This document shows, in pieces, positions 1 through 6,403 of a DNA stretch of 6,874 bases. Each line of letters starts with the position of its first letter. The stretch's first letter is position 1. The notes beneath the pieces are model-generated. The model saw nothing but the letters and a program-made list of their open reading frames with translations. It was not told where the DNA came from and made no database searches. This DNA is from Hellea balneolensis (GTDB lineage: Bacteria; Pseudomonadota; Alphaproteobacteria; Caulobacterales; Maricaulaceae). Made by a program: the position numbers and the translations under genes. The stretch is from assembly GCA_003233025.1 (NCBI GenBank), contig QIKS01000060.1, forward strand, positions 1-6,874. The letters are read 5' to 3'.

Positions 1-345
1 GGCGGCGATAATGCCTGAGAGGAGGCGCCATTCTTGCGGCAGGGTTACATCACCAAAGCCAAGGGTGGTGAAGGCGACCATGGAGAAGTACAGGGCTTGT
101 TCGAGGGTTTCAAATGCGCCCAATAGATTAAAAGCAACTGCCCACAGCCATATGGCAAGGCTTAGGGCGGCGAGGAGCCAAAGGGATGTGGCGGTCAGGA
201 TGATAATAGAGGGGTGAAGCTTGGGGCGGCTCATTATTTTTGGCCCGTATTTTTTTAAACTTTTTATCGCGATCTCGATAAAAACGATCTGGATGATAAT
301 TGTGGCACAGATTAACACCGAGCCAATGATTATTTGGAACAACAT
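1..345 (-). CDS. Small K+-channel-like membrane protein (Ion_trans_2 type), C-terminus beyond the left edge
   Basis: Reading the minus strand from the ATG at 345-343 gives 115 residues open to the window edge, so the C-terminus is missing. Visible parts are a hydrophobic helix at residues about 4-24, a basic cytoplasmic-type loop (about 28-45), a second helix (about 46-70), then a pore helix and selectivity filter FTTLGFGDV (92-100), where the third helix begins at about 107. The TTLGFGDV string matches the K+-channel signature T-x-G-[YF]-G-D, and helix-pore-helix is the core of the two-TM channel fold. The inferred role is monovalent cation (probably K+) conduction across the inner membrane. 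The start is supported by GGGAGGA seven bases or so upstream (plus-strand 352-358). The gene begins 27 bases after the stop of the XRE/S24 regulator on the same strand, so the two are probably co-transcribed. Channel family is fairly sure; ion selectivity and gating are inference. Confidence 0.8.
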   Translation of the reverse strand, partial: MLFQIIIGSVLICATIIIQIVFIEIAIKSLKKYGPKIMSRPKLHPSIIILTATSLWLLAALSLAIWLWAVAFNLLGAFETLEQALYFSMVAFTTLGFGDVTLPQEWRLLSGIIAA

Positions 346-372
346 TTGCGATCCTCCCTTTGCTTTTAAATT

Positions 373-1155
373 TTATCGTGCGGCAATGATACCGCAGACT
401 CTGCCCTGAATGTCGACGGCATCTTTATCTAACGTTCTTTCTGGATGTTGAGTGGATTTTTCTGGGTTGTCATTGGACAAAATGAATTGGGTATCTGTAT
501 GCTCGATATTCTGGATGTGAATGTTCTCAATTTCTGTCAAAAAGAAATACACGCCATCAACTGTAAATTTTTTTTGCAGCGCATCTAGCAGAAGCAGGTC
601 TCCTTTTTTGTAGGTGGGCGCCATATTATCGTCAACTACAGCAAGGATTGCAACATCACCAGGGGCCACTTTTAAGGTCTCAGTAATGTAATTTGATGGC
701 AAATGCCATTGCGCGATAAATCCCCATTGTTCTATTACATCAGCTTCCAAATCCGTGTCCTTGCCTGTCATTCTATGGACTATAAATTGCGGAACTGCTG
801 TAGAATCCGGTGGTAACTCTGGCATTTGTTGTGGGACATTTTGTGGCATAAGTTTAAGAACTTCCTTGCCAAAGTTAAGAATGTCATTGTCGGAAAGGGG
901 GCTTTCATTAAGGTCGCTTTTAGGCGGCGGGGCAGAGGTTTTACCATCAAAACTTTCACCTGTCAAAATCCACGCAGGGGAAACATTGTAAAATTCGGCA
1001 TAACGCCGCGCATGGTCAATGCCGAAGCCGCGCGAGCCGTTTTCATGTGCCGCATAAGTAGCTGACTTGACTCCTAAAGCCCTTGCCGCCGCCCGCGCAT
1101 AGCGATAGCCGGCTGTTACTCTGGCTGTCATCAATCTGTTACAGGGTTTTGTCAT
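373..1155 (-). CDS. XRE-family regulator with S24 (LexA/CI-like) C-terminal domain lacking the catalytic Ser/Lys
   Basis: A 260-residue cytoplasmic transcription regulator. Residues about 6-65 form a helix-turn-helix domain (ARAAARALGVKSATYAAHENG, followed by a helix ending in SPAWILTGE), typical of XRE regulators joined to S24 domains in Alphaproteobacteria. A low-complexity Pro/Ser linker and Gln/Pro-rich stretch (about 70-120) leads into an S24-like domain (about 140-260) with recognisable landmarks: LPSNYI, PGDVAI, DDNMAPTYKKGDLLLLD, VDGVYFF, LSNDNPE and a final GRVCGII. Active S24 proteins have Ser-Met in the GDSMxP motif and a Lys about 35-40 residues later. Here these positions appear to be Asn177-Met178 and Gln215 (IHIQNI), so autocleavage is not expected. 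The ATG at 1155 has no visible Shine-Dalgarno sequence; Met9 is an alternative start with no better support. The gene probably regulates itself, the downstream channel and possibly the divergent gene. Targets and effector are unknown. Confidence 0.85.
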   Translation of the reverse strand: MTKPCNRLMTARVTAGYRYARAAARALGVKSATYAAHENGSRGFGIDHARRYAEFYNVSPAWILTGESFDGKTSAPPPKSDLNESPLSDNDILNFGKEVLKLMPQNVPQQMPELPPDSTAVPQFIVHRMTGKDTDLEADVIEQWGFIAQWHLPSNYITETLKVAPGDVAILAVVDDNMAPTYKKGDLLLLDALQKKFTVDGVYFFLTEIENIHIQNIEHTDTQFILSNDNPEKSTQHPERTLDKDAVDIQGRVCGIIAAR

Positions 1156-1160
1156 ATTGG

Positions 1161-1189
1161 TTGGTGTTTTATAGCCTATATCTTAAAAT
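1161..1189 (+). promoter_or_regulatory. Candidate promoter for the plus-strand small exported protein
   Basis: TTGGTG (1161-1166) and TAAAAT (1184-1189) are spaced by 17 bases on the plus strand. If used, this gives a leader of about 100 bases before the ATG at 1298. The element overlaps the candidate minus-strand promoter, so the two could compete or be repressed together. Weak evidence from motif matches only. Confidence 0.25.
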
Positions 1190-1197
1190 CAATGCAA
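1168..1197 (-). promoter_or_regulatory. Candidate sigma70-type promoter of the XRE/S24 gene
   Basis: On the minus strand, TTGCAT (plus 1192-1197) and TATAAA (plus 1168-1173) are separated by 18 bases, a reasonable -35/-10 pair. TATAAA lies only 12 bases before the ATG of the regulator, so transcription would start about 4-7 bases before the start codon. That would give a nearly leaderless message, consistent with the absence of a Shine-Dalgarno sequence there. This is identified by motif only; alphaproteobacterial promoters are often degenerate. Confidence 0.35.
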
Positions 1198-1200
1198 AAT

Positions 1201-1231
1201 GTAGACAAAAACATATACAAATAGTAAACAA
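1201..1231 (+). repeat. Three phased ACAA-containing direct repeats, possible operator array
   Basis: GTAGACAA (1201-1208), ATATACAA (1213-1220) and GTAAACAA (1224-1231) lie in the divergent promoter region. The first and third match at 7 of 8 positions and are 23 bases apart, about two helical turns. The region is AT-rich, so chance similarity is possible. The position between a repressor-like gene and a divergent gene makes it a candidate autoregulatory operator, but no protein can be assigned from sequence. Confidence 0.25.
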
Positions 1232-1268
1232 AGCTGTTTCTTTTGCAGTGAGGTTGTTCTAAGGAGTG

Positions 1269-1287
1269 CGTTAAGAGATCGTTAACG
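1269..1287. promoter_or_regulatory. Palindromic CtrA-type box (TTAA-N7-TTAAC on both strands)
   Basis: The plus strand reads CGTTAA, seven bases, TTAACG, a perfect 6-base inverted repeat. It contains TTAA (1271-1274), N7, TTAAC (1282-1286), the full consensus of the alphaproteobacterial cell-cycle response regulator CtrA. Because the site is palindromic, the complementary strand also reads TTAA-N7-TTAAC. The box ends about 10 bases before the ATG at 1298 and abuts the GGGAG ribosome binding site. Binding there would more naturally block transcription or act on an upstream promoter than recruit polymerase for that gene. CtrA itself is not in the window, so the assignment rests on consensus match and the inferred lineage. 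Confidence 0.5.
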
Positions 1288-1297
1288 GGAGTGGGAA

Positions 1298-1702
1298 ATG
1301 GCGAAAATATATATATCAGGTGTTGCATTTGTTGCTTTAATCAGTCTTGGTTTTGCTGCGCCTGCCAGTGCCCAAAGGTACGATGATCAGAGGTACGAAC
1401 CAAGCCAATATGAGCATTGTCAAGATCGGGCCGAGCGAAGATCTGGATATTACGGGGATGTGCCGGACAGGTATATGAGAGGCGGTGTGTTGCGGGGGGC
1501 GGCTAAAAGTGCAGATGCTGGTGGCTTCCTTGCGTTGCTTGCAGGGGGCAGTAGAAAAGATATCCGTAAGGCCAGAGAGAAGGCTGCGATACATGGCGCG
1601 TTTGCAGGTGCTATCAAGCGTGGGATTGCCAAAGACAGGCAACGGAAAAAACGCCAAAATTACGAATATGAAATGCAGCAGTGCATGAACCGAAGGCGTT
1701 AG
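1298..1702 (+). CDS. Small exported basic protein with Gly-spaced segment, function unknown
   Basis: A 134-residue protein that I do not recognise as a named family. The N-terminus is a clear Sec signal peptide: Lys3, a hydrophobic core to about residue 20, then the cleavage motif ASA before Gln26. This supports the ATG at 1298, preceded by GGGAG at 1287-1291. The mature part has a Tyr/Asp/Arg-rich start (QRYDDQRYEPSQYEHC), then GYYGDVPDRYMRGGVLRGAA, a small-residue stretch with spaced glycines (Gly62, 63, 67, 75, 76, 83, 84, then 100, 104, 109) that recalls glycine-zipper proteins, and a very basic tail. Exactly two cysteines, Cys41 and Cys129, could form a periplasmic disulfide joining the ends. 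The likely location is periplasm or envelope. The CtrA-type box lies directly upstream. A glycine-zipper membrane-associated role is possible but speculative. Confidence 0.75.
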   Translation: MAKIYISGVAFVALISLGFAAPASAQRYDDQRYEPSQYEHCQDRAERRSGYYGDVPDRYMRGGVLRGAAKSADAGGFLALLAGGSRKDIRKAREKAAIHGAFAGAIKRGIAKDRQRKKRQNYEYEMQQCMNRRR

Positions 1703-1719
1703 ACCCATCATTTCATAGT

Positions 1720-1747
1720 TTAACCAAGAATAAGATTAACCAAGAAT
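1720..1747 (+). repeat. Perfect 12-base direct repeat in the 1703-1764 gap
   Basis: TTAACCAAGAAT occurs at 1720-1731 and again at 1736-1747, a 16-base period with four bases between copies. It sits between the stop of the small exported protein and the start of the HdeA-like lipoprotein. TTAACC resembles a CtrA half-site, but the two TTAA units are 12 bases apart rather than 7, so this is not a full CtrA box. It may be a tandem duplication or a binding site for another dimeric regulator. Confidence 0.6.
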
Positions 1748-1764
1748 GGAAATATGAGGGCATT

Positions 1765-2127
1765 ATGATATTTACAAAACAAATATTAGGCGTGGTCAGT
1801 ATAGCAGCATTTGCTTTGGGTGGCTGTGTCACCGTTATAGATAGTGGTAACGAACAAGACAGCGTAAAGAGTGGCAGCGATGTCGCACAAGCCGCACAAG
1901 CTAGTGACCCTGCCGAAAAATTCGATATCACTAAGCTGACCTGCTGGGAAATCTCAACTTTGTCGGAAGCCGATGTTGGTTATGCTGCGATTTTACTATA
2001 TGGATATAATGCGGGGCAATCCGGAATCCGCGAACATTCAGGAAACCGCATTGAGGGCGCCATTACGAAAGCAATTGAAACCTGTGCGGCCAACCCAGAT
2101 ATGATGGCGATTGAAGCGGTTAAGTAA
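1765..2127 (+). CDS. Small lipoprotein with HdeA-like C-terminal domain
   Basis: A 120-residue predicted lipoprotein. The signal peptide MIFTKQILGVVSIAAFALGGC ends in a lipobox with Cys21. This decides the start at 1765, backed by GAGGG four bases upstream; the frame is open further upstream to 1681, but that extension would overlap the previous gene and hide the signal peptide. After an acidic, Ala/Ser-rich linker (about 22-52), the C-terminal domain starts LTCWEI and contains ILLYGYNAGQSG and ETCAANPDM. Two Cys about 45-50 residues apart, a central GYNAG-type segment and a C-x2-NP ending recall the HdeA/HdeB periplasmic acid-stress chaperones, which carry one disulfide. The fold assignment is my inference from that pattern. 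No Asp or Glu follows Cys21 (Val22 does), so outer-membrane sorting is likely. It precedes the efflux operon by 103 bases and could share its transcript. Confidence 0.7.
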   Translation: MIFTKQILGVVSIAAFALGGCVTVIDSGNEQDSVKSGSDVAQAAQASDPAEKFDITKLTCWEISTLSEADVGYAAILLYGYNAGQSGIREHSGNRIEGAITKAIETCAANPDMMAIEAVK

Positions 2128-2176
2128 AATTACCAAGCGCAAGCAGAAAATTATAAGGCGCAAGCAGGAAAATTAC
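2126..2176 (+). repeat. Imperfect 21-base tandem repeat overlapping a stop codon
   Basis: Copy 1 (2126-2146) and copy 2 (2147-2167) match at 18 of 21 positions, each of the form AAAATTA, three variable bases, then GCGCAAGCAG with small changes. A partial third copy (AAAATTAC) follows at about 2169-2176. The first copy begins inside the TAA stop of the HdeA-like lipoprotein gene, so the array lies between that gene and the efflux operon. No coding role is evident, and no terminator hairpin or clear promoter is seen in this gap. Confidence 0.65.
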
Positions 2177-2230
2177 AAATAGAGTTTTAATCAATTCAGC
2201 TGATTGGCTGGATAGCGGAGGGAATTACAG

Positions 2231-3337
2231 ATGTTAAAAACAAAAACAGGCCCAGGCTTGTCAAGAGCCTTGTCAAAGTGTCTGAAATGGACGTCAGTCT
2301 TGTTGATATCAACAGCTTTAATTGGCGGATGTACGCCTAAAGAAGAAGTGGAAGCGGCGCCGGTCATACGGCCTGCAAAGCTGATTGAAATTGCTACATC
2401 GACCAATATCGTAAACCAAAGCCTTCCGGCGATCATCGAAGCAAGCAATTCCTCAAAATTGACATTTCAAGTTGGCGGGCAATTGACCAGTCTTCCGGTC
2501 GTGTCGGGCCAAAGGGTTAACCGGGGCACCGTCATTGGCCGTTTGGATCAGCGCAGCTATCTCAATAAAGTGACAGAAGCCAAGACCGGCTTTGACAGTG
2601 CCAACACCGAGTTTAAACGGGCCGAGCGCCTGATTGCCGCCAGCGCCATTTCCAGAAGCTCTTTTGAGCAACGCAAAACCCAGCTTGATGTGGCCCGGGC
2701 GCAACTCGATGATGCCAATAAATCGTTGGAGGATACCGTTTTAAGGTCGCCGTTCGCCGGCATAATTTCGGCTGTTCATACAAAGAAATTTCAAAATGTG
2801 CAGGCTTTGGAAGAAATTGTTACTCTGCAAACAACGGGCGCCGCAGAAGCTCTCGTGCAACTTCCCGCCTCAATGATTGCGCAAAGCGGCCGCATCAATC
2901 CGATTGAAACGGTGATTATTCTCGACGCGGCCCCTGATGTTCGCATACCCGCGACGTTTAAATCAATTGCGACGCAAGCCGATGCCAGTTCGCAAACTTT
3001 TGCGACGAAGTTTGCATTTTCGCCGCCTGACAGTGTGGTGATATTGCCGGGCATGACGGGCACGCTCCTGTCAAAATTTTCACTTGCAAATGCGGACGGG
3101 TCAATCGAACAAATCAGCGTGCCTCTTTTGGCGGTTCTGTCGGATGGTGAAATGCGCTATGTTTGGATTGTCGATACGGACAGTCTTACTGTTACCCGCC
3201 GCAATATAACGATCGGGGTAAGTATTGGTGAAATGCTAGATGTTAGCTCCGGGTTGCAGCCTGGAGATACAATTGTTGGCGCAGGAGCTTCATACCTTCA
3301 CGAGGGTATGAAAATCCGCCGGCATGAAAACAAGTAG
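2231..3337 (+). CDS. RND efflux periplasmic adaptor (membrane fusion protein), lipoprotein
   Basis: A 368-residue HlyD/AcrA-type adaptor that links an RND permease to an outer-membrane channel. It begins with a lipoprotein signal peptide whose lipobox LIGGC places the lipidated Cys at residue 34, so it is probably anchored to the inner membrane facing the periplasm. Domains in order: first half of the lipoyl/barrel-sandwich (about 77-110, LTFQVGGQLTSLPVVSGQRV then GTVIGRLD), a short alpha-helical hairpin (about 112-170, rich in Ala, Glu, Lys and Gln), second half of the lipoyl motif (LRSPFAGIISAVHTKKFQNV), a beta-barrel (about 205-285 with VILPGMTGTLL) and a membrane-proximal domain ending GLQPGDTIVGAGASYLHEGM. 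Length is ordinary for the family. GGAGGGA at 2217-2223 lies seven bases before the ATG. The permease starts nine bases after its stop, so the two are surely translated together. Confidence 0.93.
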   Translation: MLKTKTGPGLSRALSKCLKWTSVLLISTALIGGCTPKEEVEAAPVIRPAKLIEIATSTNIVNQSLPAIIEASNSSKLTFQVGGQLTSLPVVSGQRVNRGTVIGRLDQRSYLNKVTEAKTGFDSANTEFKRAERLIAASAISRSSFEQRKTQLDVARAQLDDANKSLEDTVLRSPFAGIISAVHTKKFQNVQALEEIVTLQTTGAAEALVQLPASMIAQSGRINPIETVIILDAAPDVRIPATFKSIATQADASSQTFATKFAFSPPDSVVILPGMTGTLLSKFSLANADGSIEQISVPLLAVLSDGEMRYVWIVDTDSLTVTRRNITIGVSIGEMLDVSSGLQPGDTIVGAGASYLHEGMKIRRHENK

Positions 3338-3346
3338 GGGCGCGTC

Positions 3347-6300
3347 ATGAACCTTGCAGAATTCTCGATTAAAAATCGCCTGATCATGATGATCGTCATT
3401 TTGGCTGCCCTTATCGGCGGCTGGAACGCTTATAAAAACATGCCGCGCTTTGAGGACCCAGAGTTCGTCATTCGCACTGCTGTCGTTATGACCCAATATC
3501 CGGGTGCAAGTCCGCAAGAAGTGGCGGATGAGGTCGCAGAGCTCTTAGAGACGTCCATACAGCAAATGCAGGAGGTTAAGGAGATTACCTCTACTTCCAC
3601 CAATGGTTTGTCGCAAATCAATGTGGATATTCACCCAGAATTCGCGCCGACCAAGACAGATTTGGAAGCCGTTTGGAATAAATTACGTGCGCGAGTCGAC
3701 GACGCACAAATGCGCATGCCGCCGGGGGCGCAGACCTCAATCGTCAATGATGGTTTCGGGGATGTGTTCGGTGTTTATTACCTGATAACAGGTGACGGTT
3801 TTACACCGAAAGAATTGCACGATTATGCCAAGAGTTTACGAAACGAGCTATTGACCGTTGACGGTGTTGGTAAGATCGCTATTGGCGGGGCGCAGCCCGA
3901 AGCTATTTATGTGGAAATTTCACGCGAACGTGCGGCCGCACTTGGCGCGTCTGTGGATCAGGTTTATAATGATCTGGCAAAACAAAACTCGGTCACTCAA
4001 GCAGGTAATGTAAAAGTTGGCAATCGCCGTCTGATCATAAGCCCTACTGGCGCCATTGATTCCGTCGACGCCATTGGAAACCTGATTGTATCGACAGGGA
4101 ATTCCGGCGCGGTTGTATATTTGAAAGATATTGCGACGGTGCGCCGTAGCTACCAGGATCCAATTGCTTCGGAAGTGCGCTATAATGAACAGCCAGCACT
4201 TAGCCTCGCAATTGCAAGTGTCACAGGGGCAAATGTCGTTAAAATGGGCGAAGGGATTACGGCAAAATTAAAAGAGGTGGATAGCCGCCGCCCTTACGGT
4301 ATTGAGCTACATGAATTTTACCATCAGGGAAATATTGTCTCTATTGCCGTGAATGATTTTGTCGTCAATGTGGGGCTTGCGCTGTTGATTGTGTTGGTAA
4401 CGTTGATGATCTTTATGGGCTGGCGTTCTGCGCTCGTGATCGGCGGCGTATTGCTGATTACAATCGCAGCCACACTTGTGACCATGAACATGATGGGCAT
4501 TCCTATGCACCGTATTTCCTTGGGTGCACTAATTGTTGCCCTTGGTATGTTGGTTGATAACGCCATTGTTGTGACGGAAGGTATTCTTATCGGTACACAA
4601 AATGGTCAGAAGAAGCTTGCTATTGCCAAAAAAATTGTAAAGCGAACAATGTGGCCTCTGCTTGGCGGAACCCTCGTCGGAATTTTTGCGTTTGCGCCTA
4701 TTGGTTTCTCGCCAGGGGCCACGGGTGAGTATGCTGGTCATTTGTTCTGGGTTATCATGATTTCGCTTGCCTATAGCTGGATTTTCGCGGTTACAGTTGT
4801 ACCTCTCTTTGCTGATTTGCTGTTTAAAGAAGGCAGTGGTGAAGCAGGTAGTGTGAAACCCGATGGTAAATTCATGAGCGCTTATAAAAACTTTATGCGC
4901 GGTGTTTTGAAAGCACGTTGGTTGGTGCTCGGGGGCGTTGCGGCTTTGTTTGCATTGTCGCTTGTAGGCTTTGGCAAGGTTAGACCTGCGTTTTTCCCGG
5001 CCTCAACAACGCCGCAAATCGTTGTTGATTATTGGTTGCCCGAAGGCATCGATATTAGTGTTACAAAAACCGATATGCTAAAGATGGAAGCCGATTTTTT
5101 TGCTCGTGATGATGTAGAAGGGGTTCAGACATTAATCGGTCAGGGTGCGTCACGGTATATGTTGATATATGAATCAGAGCCTCAAAACAATTCCTATGGG
5201 CAGTTATTGTTGAAGGTGAAGGATCATAACGAGATCAATACAATGATCCCGCAAATCCAAAACTATATTGATAAGAATTATCCAGATGCACAATCAAAAG
5301 TCTGGCGCTTCTCACTCGGCCCTGGCGGTGGTTCCAAAATCGAAGCTGAATTTTCCGGCTCTGATCCAGTTGTCTTGCGCCGCCTTGCCAATGAAGCCAA
5401 AGCTATATTTGTCAGTGACGGGCGAGCAATTTCCATCAAGGATGATTGGCGTCAACCCGTCAGCGTCATTGAGCCTCTCTATAATGAGACCCGTGGACGC
5501 CGCGTTGGCATTTCCCGGGAAGACATGTCGAACGCGATACAAACTAATTTCTCAGGGCGCTCTGTTGGTGTCTACCGTGAAGGCGATGTTTTAATTCCCA
5601 TTATAGCGCGGGCACCAGCACGTGAACGCGGCGATGCCAACAGCATGGCTGATATTCAAATTATTAGTCAGGCTTCGGGTAAAACGGTTCCTTTGGTTCA
5701 AGTGGTTGATGGATTTCAAACCACATGGCGCAATGGCCGAATTAAGAAATTAGACCGGGTGCTCACAATCACGGCACAAGCTGACGCTGGCGCAGGTGAA
5801 ACCGCTGGTAATTTGTTTGCTCGTGTTAGGCCTCTAGTCGAAGCTATGGACATTCCCGATGGATATAATCTGAATTGGGACGGGGAATATGGCGATAGTC
5901 AAGAAGCCAATGATGGCTTAGCTTCGACACTGCCTATGGGACTCCTTGCCATGGTGCTTGTAGTTGTCATTTTGTTTAATGCCTTTAAACAGCCAATCAT
6001 TATCTGGCTTGTGGTGCCGCTTGCCTTAATTGGCGTGGTATTTGGCCTGCTTATCACCGATACGGGGCTTGAATTTATGGCCATTGTCGGCTTGCTCGCC
6101 TTATCGGGGTTGTTGATTAAAAACGGGATTGTACTCGTCGATCAAATGGACTTGGAGATCAAGGAAGGGAAACCGCGCTTTGATGCTATTATTGATTCCA
6201 CTTCCAGCCGTGTCCGACCCGTGATGATGGGCTCTCTGACAACCGTGCTGGGTTTGATCCCATTGCTCGGAGATGCCTTCTTTAAAGCAATGGCAGTTGT

Positions 6301-6403
6301 CATGGTCTTTGGGCTTAGCTTCGCGACGGTTCTTACATTGGTTGTGGTGCCCGCACTTTATGCAGTGTTCTTTAGAGTGAAAAACAACGAAACCGCTGCG
6401 TAA
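3347..6403 (+). CDS. RND-family efflux permease (AcrB superfamily, inner membrane)
   Basis: A complete 1018-residue proton-driven exporter. It shows the usual duplicated layout: TM1 (about 11-28), large periplasmic porter/docking loop (about 30-335), TM2-TM6 (about 336-490), TM7 (523-542), second periplasmic loop (about 545-858), TM8-TM12 (about 860-1008). The YPGASPQEV segment and RPVMMGSLTTVLGLIPL are classic RND motifs. Proton-relay positions aligned by motif to AcrB: Asp404 matches D407, Asn405 (LVDNAIVV) replaces D408, Lys925 (LLIKNGIVLVDQ) matches K940, Arg955 matches R971, and Gly962 replaces T978. The N-terminus (RFEDPEFVIRTAVV) is unlike AcrB itself and recalls the TriC-type branch of drug-efflux RND pumps, from memory. 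The Shine-Dalgarno AGGGG at 3336-3340 overlaps the adaptor stop codon. Substrate cannot be told from sequence. CusA-type metal export is unlikely because the adaptor lacks obvious metal-binding clusters and the permease is nearer drug pumps. Confidence 0.93.
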   Translation: MNLAEFSIKNRLIMMIVILAALIGGWNAYKNMPRFEDPEFVIRTAVVMTQYPGASPQEVADEVAELLETSIQQMQEVKEITSTSTNGLSQINVDIHPEFAPTKTDLEAVWNKLRARVDDAQMRMPPGAQTSIVNDGFGDVFGVYYLITGDGFTPKELHDYAKSLRNELLTVDGVGKIAIGGAQPEAIYVEISRERAAALGASVDQVYNDLAKQNSVTQAGNVKVGNRRLIISPTGAIDSVDAIGNLIVSTGNSGAVVYLKDIATVRRSYQDPIASEVRYNEQPALSLAIASVTGANVVKMGEGITAKLKEVDSRRPYGIELHEFYHQGNIVSIAVNDFVVNVGLALLIVLVTLMIFMGWRSALVIGGVLLITIAATLVTMNMMGIPMHRISLGALIVALGMLVDNAIVVTEGILIGTQNGQKKLAIAKKIVKRTMWPLLGGTLVGIFAFAPIGFSPGATGEYAGHLFWVIMISLAYSWIFAVTVVPLFADLLFKEGSGEAGSVKPDGKFMSAYKNFMRGVLKARWLVLGGVAALFALSLVGFGKVRPAFFPASTTPQIVVDYWLPEGIDISVTKTDMLKMEADFFARDDVEGVQTLIGQGASRYMLIYESEPQNNSYGQLLLKVKDHNEINTMIPQIQNYIDKNYPDAQSKVWRFSLGPGGGSKIEAEFSGSDPVVLRRLANEAKAIFVSDGRAISIKDDWRQPVSVIEPLYNETRGRRVGISREDMSNAIQTNFSGRSVGVYREGDVLIPIIARAPARERGDANSMADIQIISQASGKTVPLVQVVDGFQTTWRNGRIKKLDRVLTITAQADAGAGETAGNLFARVRPLVEAMDIPDGYNLNWDGEYGDSQEANDGLASTLPMGLLAMVLVVVILFNAFKQPIIIWLVVPLALIGVVFGLLITDTGLEFMAIVGLLALSGLLIKNGIVLVDQMDLEIKEGKPRFDAIIDSTSSRVRPVMMGSLTTVLGLIPLLGDAFFKAMAVVMVFGLSFATVLTLVVVPALYAVFFRVKNNETAA

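Noticed and set aside
379..396. A 7-base hairpin (one G-U pair, 4-base loop) at the end of the S24-like gene on the minus strand, as a possible terminator.
   Set aside because: It lies within the last codons, has no T-tract after it, and a same-strand gene with a good ribosome binding site follows at once.
755..1065. Plus-strand open frames opposite the regulator gene.
   Set aside because: They have no recognisable domain or ribosome binding site and lie antisense to a well-supported gene.
1337..1711. A 124-codon minus-strand frame opposite the small exported protein.
   Set aside because: The plus-strand gene has a signal peptide and ribosome binding site; the antisense frame has no such support.
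1720..1740. A second CtrA box from two TTAAC units.
   Set aside because: The TTAA units are separated by 12 bases, not 7; the direct repeat explains them better.
1681..1764. An upstream in-frame extension of the HdeA-like lipoprotein starting at 1681.
   Set aside because: It overlaps the preceding gene, has no ribosome binding site and would bury the lipoprotein signal peptide that starts at 1765.
2196..2203. Palindrome TCAGCTGA upstream of the adaptor gene as an efflux-operon operator.
   Set aside because: Eight bases only, with arms that do not extend well; too likely by chance.
2128..2230. A promoter for the efflux operon in the gap before the adaptor gene.
   Set aside because: No -35/-10 pair with acceptable spacing stood out, so the operon may be read from further upstream.
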